From Anaerolineae bacterium (GTDB lineage: Bacteria > Chloroflexota > Anaerolineae > DRVO01), in assembly GCA_012719195.1 (NCBI GenBank), contig JAAYAV010000162.1, positions 1 through 19,716 of the forward strand: a stretch of DNA of 19,716 nucleotides, read 5' to 3'. A program made the translations under genes and the position numbers. A model generated the notes under the pieces. It searched no databases. It was not told the origin of the DNA and saw only the letters and a list, made by a program, of their open reading frames with translations. Of this stretch, positions 14,461 through 19,716 are shown one piece after another (position 1 is the first letter of the stretch; every line of letters starts with the position of its first letter).

Positions 14461-15624
14461 ATGACCCCCAAAGAACGCGTGCGCATCGCCCTCACCGGCG
14501 GCAAGCCGGATCGGGTGCCCTTCGTGCCCGCGGTGGACTACGACTACATGGCCTTGGCCGCCGGGCGCGAGCCCTGGGAGTTCACCCACCTGGGGCCCGA
14601 GGCCCAGGCGCAGATCCACGAGGGCTTCTTCCGCCGCCATCCCTGCGACGTCTGGCCCTGCTGGGGCGCTCCCTCGCCCCGGGGCCGCGAGCACCGCGAG
14701 ATCGTCCGCGACGGCGACCGTGTCTACTACCACGATCACCGCACCGGCCGCCGCTACCGCATAGACCGGCGCGGCGAGCTCCGCGACGAGGCGGGCAACA
14801 CCGTCATCCTCGGGCCCGACGGCGAGGAGGTGGACCCCAAAGCCGCCGCCATCTGGGTGGCGCGCGACGGCTACCCCCGCCCGGTGGAGAGCATCGCCGA
14901 TATGGAGGAGTTCGTGGGCGGCTGGGACGAGGAGGGCTACTTCGCCAACCTGGAGTACCTGCAGCCCCGCTATGGCGACCGCCACTTCCTCTGCTTCTGC
15001 ACCAACACCATCTTCGCCGAGGCGCTGGACCTGTTCGGCGGCTTCCAGGAAGGGCTCATCGCCCTGCACACCAAGCGCGCCCTCTTCCACCAGGCCCTCG
15101 AGGCCATCACCGCGCGGCGCCGCCAGCGACTCGTACGGGGTGCTGCCCTGGGCGCGGACGGCGCCTGGATGATCGAGTACTGCGCCGGCGGCGACACCAT
15201 CTCCCGCGCCGCCTACCAGGAGTTCGTCCTGCCCTACGAGCAGGCGGTCGCCCGCGAAGCGCACCGGCTGGGATTGCTCGTCTACCTGTGGTACTTGGGC
15301 GACCTCATGCCCCTGCTGCCCGACCTCGCCCGCCTGGAGGTGGACGGGCTCTTCCCCGAGCAAGGCCGCAAGGGCTACGAGGTGGACCTGGGCGAGGTGC
15401 GCCGCCAGGTGGGCGACCGGATGTGCCTCATCGGCTTCAACCAAGAGGAGCACCTCATCGCCGGGGACCGTCGTCGTCTGCGAGAGGGACTGGAGCGCCA
15501 GATCGGGGCGGCCGGGCGCAACGGCGCCTTGATGATGGGCACCACCTACGTCATCGAGGACACGCCCCTCGAGCACCTGGACTTCTACATTGATACGCTG
15601 CACCATGTCGGTCGGTACGACTAA
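14461..15624 (+). CDS. URO-D superfamily protein (uroporphyrinogen decarboxylase-like), not HemE
   Basis: A 387-residue TIM-barrel protein with the opening typical of the superfamily (TPKERVRIALTGGKPDRVPF). The superfamily covers HemE and cobalamin-linked methyltransferases such as MtaA/CmuA. HemE's RQAGRY motif is absent. In MtaA-like members a HxCG motif binds zinc; at the matching place here the sequence is LWYLGD (Trp277 and Leu279 replace His and Cys), and the late Cys is also missing (GTTYV near 360-364). A zinc-dependent methyl transfer is therefore unlikely and the reaction is unknown. The ATG at 14461 has GGAGGAG upstream; a longer frame reads into the palindromic element and is rejected. 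It lies 36 bp before the deacetylase-like gene, in the same direction. Divergent URO-D proteins are often found in sugar-utilisation loci of environmental bacteria. Confidence 0.85.
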   Translation: MTPKERVRIALTGGKPDRVPFVPAVDYDYMALAAGREPWEFTHLGPEAQAQIHEGFFRRHPCDVWPCWGAPSPRGREHREIVRDGDRVYYHDHRTGRRYRIDRRGELRDEAGNTVILGPDGEEVDPKAAAIWVARDGYPRPVESIADMEEFVGGWDEEGYFANLEYLQPRYGDRHFLCFCTNTIFAEALDLFGGFQEGLIALHTKRALFHQALEAITARRRQRLVRGAALGADGAWMIEYCAGGDTISRAAYQEFVLPYEQAVAREAHRLGLLVYLWYLGDLMPLLPDLARLEVDGLFPEQGRKGYEVDLGEVRRQVGDRMCLIGFNQEEHLIAGDRRRLREGLERQIGAAGRNGALMMGTTYVIEDTPLEHLDFYIDTLHHVGRYD

Positions 15625-15660
15625 GCTGCCGCGCTCTGCGAGCGCCCACCGGAGGATTGA

Positions 15661-17037
15661 ATGTACGTGACCCTGCTCTTCGACGTCGAGGACCTCACCG
15701 ACCCCCGCGCCGACGATACCACTCTGCGCATCGCCGAGATCTTCACTGAGGAAGACGCCATCAGCACCATGATGGTCGTGGGTGAGAAGGCCCGGCTCTA
15801 TGAGAAGCGCGGCCGGCACGACCTCATCCAGGCCCTGGGCCAGCACGATCTGGCGCTGCACACCAACCGCCACTCCATGCACCCCACCGTGGCCGAGTAC
15901 CTGGAAGGGCTAGGCTGGGACGAGGGCATCGCCGAAGCGGTGGCCCGCGAGCGCAGCGGCGTCGAGGACATGGAGCGCATCATGGGGCAGTTCCCCTCCT
16001 GCTGGGGCCGGGGCGGCTCCACCTGGGGCCCGCAGATCGCCCCCGCCCTGGAGCGGCTGGGCGTACCCGCCATGATCTATACCTTCACCCACCTGCAGGA
16101 CCGTCGCACCCACATCCACCGCTTCTGCGGCCGGCCTACCTACTACTGGTACTTCGGCGGCTACGACTCCACCTTCTCCGACGACGCCGCTTTCGAGCGC
16201 GGCTGGCAGGAAGTGCTGGATCAGATTACCCTCGATCAGGCCGAGGATGTGCCCTGGCTCAGCCTCTTCGTCTGCCACCCGTCCACCGTCCGCGCGCGCA
16301 CCTTCTGGGATGGCCTCAACTACAACCACGGCGTCAACACCCCGCCGGACCAGTGGCGCATGTCTGAGTACCGGAGCGAGGCCGACTGGTACACCGCCCA
16401 GCGCAACCTGCGCCGTTTCGCCCGCGGCATCGCCAACATGCCCGGCGTCCAACTCCGCACCATCCGCCAGATGAACGAGATGATCGCGCCCGAACCCACG
16501 GAGGTCGCCGCCGCGGACCTGCAGCGCCTCGCTCAGCAGGCCGTTGCCGCCCCCGTCATCCGCCCCGACGGCCCCCTGGCCTCGCCGGCGGAGGCGCTCT
16601 ACTTGTGGGCCGCCTGGATAGCCGCGGGTCGTCCCGAAGGGGCTGTCCCCTTCCGCTACGTGGAAGGTCCCGTGGACGAACCGCCGGCGCACGTTGGACT
16701 CCTGTCACTGACCCGCGAGCAACTGACCTCCGCCGCGCTCAGCCTCGGCGCTGCCGTAGATCGGTCAGGCCGCCTGCCCGCATCGGTGTCCGTCGCGGGG
16801 CAAGCGCTGGGAGTAGGCGCCCTCTATCGCCTGCTGGCCGCCGCCGTCGCCGACCCGTCGCTCGATCCGGTGACGGTGGTGGACGCGCCCACCGTCCCGG
16901 CACTGGGCGACGTGCTGGCTGAGGAAGTGCGCGAGGGCGTGCCCGGCTGGATGCACAAGCCCGACCTGAACGTATCCACGCACGCCGCCTACACGCGCCT
17001 CATGTCCTGGACGCTCAAACCGGCGGCCCTGCGGTAG
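15661..17037 (+). CDS. Polysaccharide-deacetylase-like (NodB/CE4) protein with C-terminal pseudomurein-binding-like repeats
   Basis: A 458-residue protein. The N-terminal 275 residues resemble the NodB-homology (CE4) fold: an acidic motif 1 (FDVED, Asp8 and Asp11), motif 2 HTNRH (His67 and His71, fitting H[S/T]xxH), a RGGS stretch near 117-120, and a late histidine in VCHPS (His206). CE4 enzymes remove N- or O-acetyl groups from glycans such as peptidoglycan or chitin. The C-terminal part has two stretches (about 283-319 and 350-395) like pseudomurein-binding repeats, the second with SGRLPASVSVAG then LYRLLAAAV. A final SWTLKPA ends the chain. No signal peptide is visible, which is odd for a wall-binding protein. 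The ATG at 15661 has GGAGG five bases upstream. The stop codon TAG lies inside an intergenic repeat (17034 onward). Confidence 0.78.
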   Translation: MYVTLLFDVEDLTDPRADDTTLRIAEIFTEEDAISTMMVVGEKARLYEKRGRHDLIQALGQHDLALHTNRHSMHPTVAEYLEGLGWDEGIAEAVARERSGVEDMERIMGQFPSCWGRGGSTWGPQIAPALERLGVPAMIYTFTHLQDRRTHIHRFCGRPTYYWYFGGYDSTFSDDAAFERGWQEVLDQITLDQAEDVPWLSLFVCHPSTVRARTFWDGLNYNHGVNTPPDQWRMSEYRSEADWYTAQRNLRRFARGIANMPGVQLRTIRQMNEMIAPEPTEVAAADLQRLAQQAVAAPVIRPDGPLASPAEALYLWAAWIAAGRPEGAVPFRYVEGPVDEPPAHVGLLSLTREQLTSAALSLGAAVDRSGRLPASVSVAGQALGVGALYRLLAAAVADPSLDPVTVVDAPTVPALGDVLAEEVREGVPGWMHKPDLNVSTHAAYTRLMSWTLKPAALR

Positions 17038-17117
17038 GGGCCGGCCCCCGTGCCGGCCCTCGGCCTGACGTGGCTGAAACGCCGCCACAGAGGGAGGGCG
17101 CGGGGGTCCTCCCCTAC
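17034..17117. repeat. Palindromic element with GTAGGGG/CCCCTAC ends
   Basis: GTAGGGG (17034-17040) and its complement CCCCTAC (17111-17117) bound an imperfect palindrome whose arms also share CCGGCCCCCG-type and GCGCGGGGGTCC-type blocks. The left end overlaps the stop codon of the deacetylase-like gene. Elements with these ends are a recurring intergenic repeat type in Chloroflexota-like genomes (general knowledge, not searched). Confidence 0.65.
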
Positions 17118-17163
17118 ACCAACGGACCGCGACCCTCGGCAGGGGCCGGCCCCCGCGCCGGCC
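17088..17163 (+). repeat. 76-bp direct repeat, copy 1
   Basis: This copy matches 17231-17306 at 70 of 76 positions by direct comparison, with no gaps. It begins CAGAGGGAGGGCGCGGGGG and ends with GGCCGGCCCC-type sequence. A shorter part of the end of the unit recurs at 17036-17063. It does not encode a protein I recognise. Confidence 0.85.
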
Positions 17164-17230
17164 TTCCCCCGCGCGTGACGACCCCGCCAGCCGCGCGGGC
17201 CGTCGCCAGCCAGGGAAGGCGTGGGGGACC

Positions 17231-17306
17231 CAGAGGGAGGGCGCGGGGGCCCTCCCCTACACCAGTGGACCGCGACCCTCGGAAGGGGCCGGCCCCAGTG
17301 CCGGCC
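17231..17306 (+). repeat. 76-bp direct repeat, copy 2
   Basis: The second copy lies 143 bases after the first, with six substitutions. It ends 21 bases before the ATG of the NamZ-like gene, so it occupies the place where a promoter or leader would be expected. The segment between the copies (17164-17230) also shows an inverted pair, CCTTCCCCC near 17163 with GGGAAGGCG near 17213. Confidence 0.85.
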
Positions 17307-17327
17307 CTCGGGCACATGGAGGGAACG

Positions 17328-18518
17328 ATGGCGGACACAACCGATGCCTTCGCCACCGGCCTGGAGGTCCTGCGCGAATCGGGCTTCGCCGCCCTGCGCG
17401 GCAAGCACGTCGGCTTGCTCACCAACCCCAGCGCCGTGGACGCCCGGCTCGAGAGCACCTACCACATCCTCATCGGTGACGAGCGCGTTCGCCTCGCCGG
17501 CTTGCTGGCGCCTGAGCACGGCTTCGCCGGGGCCGCACCGGACGCGGAACACATCGCCTCGAGCACCGACCGCCACACCGGCCTTCCCGTCCACTCGCTC
17601 TACGGCGACGTCCGGCGGCCGACGGCGGCGATGCTGGACGGTCTCGACACCGTGGTGTGCGACATCCAGGACGCCGGTGTGCGCTACTACACCTTCGCCT
17701 GGACCGTCACCCACATCCTGGAGGCCTGCGGCGAGGCGGGCGTCGAGGTGGTGATCCTCGACCGGCCCAACCCCCTGGGCGGCAACCGGGTCGAGGGCCC
17801 CATCTTGGACCGGGCCCTGGCTTCCTTTGTCGGCCGGGCGCCCATCCCGGTGGTGCACGGCCTCACCCTGGGCGAGCTGGCACGCCTGTACAACGCTCTC
17901 TGGAACCCGACACCCGCCGAGTTGACGGTGGTGCCCTGCCGGGGCTGGCATCGAGCGATGACCTGGGCGGACACCGGCCGGGCCTGGGTGCCTCCCTCGC
18001 CGAACCTGCCGCAGCTCAGTGGCGTCAGGCAGTACCCGGGCTCCTGCCTCATCGAGGGCACCGCCCTGTCGGAGGGGCGCGGAACTCCCCTGCCGTTTGA
18101 GGTCGTGGGCGCGCCCTGGCTGGACGGGCAGGCGCTGGCGGATCACCTCAACGACCAGGCGTGGCCAGGGGTCCGCTTCCGCCCCCACGTCTTCCGTCCC
18201 TCGGCCAGCAAGTGGCAGGGGCAGGACTGCGGCGGAGTGCAGGCCCACCTCACCGGCTCGGAAGGCTGGCGGCCCATCCACACCTGGCTTGCCCTCATCG
18301 CCGCCATCCGCGAGCAGCGACCGGATCGCTTCCAGTGGCTGCCCACCGGTCAGGGCGGCGTCGAGCCCAGTCCCCAGCACTTCGACCGCCTCATCGGCGA
18401 CGCCCGCGTCCGGGGGCAGATCGAGAGGGGCGTGCCCGTGAGCCGGATCTGCGCCAGCTGGGACGAGGACTGTGACCGCTTCCGCGAGGTACGGCAGCCG
18501 TACCTGCTGTACGGGTGA
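17328..18518 (+). CDS. DUF1343 / NamZ-type exo-beta-N-acetylmuramidase (GH171 family)
   Basis: A 396-residue protein matching the DUF1343 family along its whole length: GLLTNPSAVD (residues 29-38), LLAPEHGFAG (59-68), GLPVHSLYG, DIQDAGVRYYTF, DRPNPLGG, VEGPILD, VPPSPNLP, EGTALSEGRG and SKWQGQDC. The characterised member, Bacillus subtilis NamZ, releases N-acetylmuramic acid from the non-reducing end of peptidoglycan fragments. The ATG at 17328 follows GGAGGG; the upstream in-frame sequence translates the repeat and is not protein-like. No signal peptide is present, unlike secreted NamZ, so it would act on imported fragments in the cytoplasm. Usual partners (NagZ, AmiE, MurQ) are not in the window. 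Activity on another 2- or 3-substituted sugar is possible. Confidence 0.93.
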   Translation: MADTTDAFATGLEVLRESGFAALRGKHVGLLTNPSAVDARLESTYHILIGDERVRLAGLLAPEHGFAGAAPDAEHIASSTDRHTGLPVHSLYGDVRRPTAAMLDGLDTVVCDIQDAGVRYYTFAWTVTHILEACGEAGVEVVILDRPNPLGGNRVEGPILDRALASFVGRAPIPVVHGLTLGELARLYNALWNPTPAELTVVPCRGWHRAMTWADTGRAWVPPSPNLPQLSGVRQYPGSCLIEGTALSEGRGTPLPFEVVGAPWLDGQALADHLNDQAWPGVRFRPHVFRPSASKWQGQDCGGVQAHLTGSEGWRPIHTWLALIAAIREQRPDRFQWLPTGQGGVEPSPQHFDRLIGDARVRGQIERGVPVSRICASWDEDCDRFREVRQPYLLYG

Positions 18519-18748
18519 AGTGATGGGAGCCCTCGGTCGAAACCGGGGATGTTGGGCCTCCGGCCGGCCGTCGGCCTGCGCCGGCGCTGGAGACGTGTCG
18601 GCCGAAACGGCCGAGGGTGCCCTAGTTGCTCCCGTGCCCGCGAAGGCGGACACTCGGCGCGGCAGCGCCACCTAGCCCCGACTTCAGTCGAGGGCTCTTC
18701 CTGCGCTCGGCGTATGCCCACGGCCGCCACTCAAGGAGGAACCCTTCC
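18519..18748. other. 230-bp intergenic region with a chain of five short hairpins
   Basis: Five short inverted repeats follow one another: 18531-18548 (CCTCGGT with ACCGGGG, CGAA loop, one G-T pair), 18598-18614 (TCGGCCG, AAA, CGGCCGA), 18634-18653 (GTG and CCGC pairs around GAAG, one mismatch), 18656-18669 (GGCGC, GGCA, GCGCC) and 18675-18695 (GCCC and CGAC pairs around TTCA, one bulge). No open frame fits a gene. It may be a dispersed repeat cluster or a structured RNA leader of the GH32 gene; I recognise no known riboswitch class. Confidence 0.55.
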
Positions 18749-19716
18749 ATGCACCACACCATTTCCCACCGCTACCTACACCTCCCCGTGCGCGACGGGG
18801 CACCCATGCGGCGCCTGCGCCTGCGCGATGGCGACGCTGTGCTCTATGCCTTCGACATAGAACTGGCCGAGGGCGAGCCCGACTTCTGGGTCTCCGCCGA
18901 TCTGTGGCCCTGGCTGGGCCGGACCGTCACCCTCGACCTCGACGGCGACGAGTCGGACCCCGGGCTAGAGCGATGCCGGGAGCAAGACCTGGCCGCCGGG
19001 TCGGACGACGCCTACGGCGAACCGGTCCGCCCCCTCTATCACTTCACCTCCCTCCGCGGCTGGAACAACGACCCCAACGGCCTGGTCTACTACCAGGGCG
19101 AGTACCACCTCTTCTGGCAGCACAACCCCTTCGGCCGCCGCTGGGGCAACATGCACTGGGGCCACGCCATCAGCGCCGACCTGATCCACTGGCGCGAGCT
19201 GGGCGAGGCGCTCCACCCCGACGCCACCGGCACGATGTTCTCCGGCTGCGGCTTGGTGGATTGGCACAAGACCTCCGGCCTCGGCGCCGAGGAGCCGCCG
19301 ACCATCTGCGTCTACACCGCCGCCGGAGGCCGCTCCCCGGAGTCCGAGGAGCAACCATTCACCCAGTGCCTCGCCTATAGCAGCGACCGCGGCAGAACCT
19401 GGACCAAGTACACCGGTAACCCGGTGCTCGGCCACGTGGCCGGCAACAACCGCGACCCCAAGGTGGTGTGGCATGCGGGCAGCGAGCGCTGGGTCATGGC
19501 CCTCTACCTGGAAGGCCACACCTACGGGCTCTACTCCTCGCCCGATCTGATCCACTGGCAGGAGGAGTCGCGCCTGGAGATGGGCGACGGGACCGAGTGC
19601 CCCGACCTGTTCCCCCTGGCCCTGGACGGTGACCCGGAGCAGGTGCGGTGGGTGTTCTGGGCCGCCAACGGGGAGTACCGGGTCGGAGACTTCGACGGCC
19701 AGGCCTTTCGCACCGA
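18749..19716 (+). CDS. GH32 family glycoside hydrolase (fructan/sucrose hydrolase; partial, 3' end outside window)
   Basis: The first 322 residues of a GH32 enzyme, which splits beta-fructosidic bonds in sucrose, levan or inulin through a retaining mechanism. Seen: a roughly 95-residue N-terminal region, then the nucleophile motif WNNDPNG (Asp108), QHNPFG, WGNMHWGHA, FSG, the transition-state stabiliser RDP (Asp236) and the acid/base motif ECP (Glu283). All three catalytic residues are present and in normal order. No signal peptide is visible, so it would act inside the cell on an imported sugar. The ATG at 18749 has AAGGAGGA eight bases upstream. A C-terminal beta-sandwich is expected beyond the window. 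The specificity (levanase, inulinase, invertase) cannot be set from this part. The N-terminal region resembles the extra domain before some bacterial levanases. Confidence 0.95.
   Translation, partial: MHHTISHRYLHLPVRDGAPMRRLRLRDGDAVLYAFDIELAEGEPDFWVSADLWPWLGRTVTLDLDGDESDPGLERCREQDLAAGSDDAYGEPVRPLYHFTSLRGWNNDPNGLVYYQGEYHLFWQHNPFGRRWGNMHWGHAISADLIHWRELGEALHPDATGTMFSGCGLVDWHKTSGLGAEEPPTICVYTAAGGRSPESEEQPFTQCLAYSSDRGRTWTKYTGNPVLGHVAGNNRDPKVVWHAGSERWVMALYLEGHTYGLYSSPDLIHWQEESRLEMGDGTECPDLFPLALDGDPEQVRWVFWAANGEYRVGDFDGQAFRT

Noticed and set aside
17088..17306. Repeats as a CRISPR array
   Set aside because: Only two full copies, 76 bp each, with internal palindromes and no regular spacers or cas genes.
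16989..18671. Long minus-strand open frame (560 codons) opposite the NamZ-like gene and both flanking gaps
   Set aside because: It runs through two repeat-filled gaps and is antisense to a gene with full-length DUF1343 similarity; no recognisable domain.

Overview
This is a GC-rich bacterial window (many GTG and TTG starts, strong AGGAGG ribosome binding sites, twin-arginine-like lipoprotein signals, several G/C-rich palindromic intergenic repeats). The repeat style and gene content are most like Chloroflexota or a similar environmental lineage; that placement is an impression, because no phylogenetic marker gene is present. No rRNA, tRNA, CRISPR array, transposase or phage gene was seen.

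Left part (1-7030), all on the minus strand. Reading in the direction of transcription: a probable three-gene operon of an MFS transporter, a class I SAM methyltransferase (TTG start, ribosome binding site overlapping the previous stop) and an SGNH/GDSL hydrolase; then a small flavodoxin-like protein; a second MFS transporter; an AGE-family sugar epimerase/isomerase; and the N-terminal subunit of a split transketolase, cut by the window edge. A good sigma70-type promoter (GTGACC, 17 bp, TATACT) lies upstream of the first operon.

Right part (7243-19716), all on the plus strand, is a carbohydrate or glycoconjugate utilisation locus. It opens with a CUT1-type ABC importer in an unusual arrangement: lipoprotein binding protein 1, permease, permease, lipoprotein binding protein 2, with no ATPase. 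The two binding proteins are clear paralogues, and each gene is followed by a perfect 11-bp, 6-nt-loop hairpin. There follow an alpha/beta hydrolase (possible esterase), an amidohydrolase_2-type metal hydrolase, a divergent URO-D superfamily protein that lacks both HemE and MtaA-type motifs, a polysaccharide-deacetylase-like protein with C-terminal repeats resembling pseudomurein-binding repeats, a DUF1343/NamZ (GH171) protein without a signal peptide, and a GH32 fructan/sucrose hydrolase running off the window. A plausible reading is that the importer brings in a decorated oligosaccharide (the NamZ homologue suggests a muropeptide-like or amino-sugar glycan) that is de-esterified and cleaved inside the cell. 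The GH32 gene may belong to a separate sub-unit, because a 230-bp structured gap precedes it.

The intergenic spaces hold several palindromic elements: GCAGAG 9-mers plus a CCCCTCTCCCAC palindrome (2103-2228), a cruciform-like element (14255-14377), a duplicated 76-bp element (17034-17306) and a chain of five hairpins (18531-18695).
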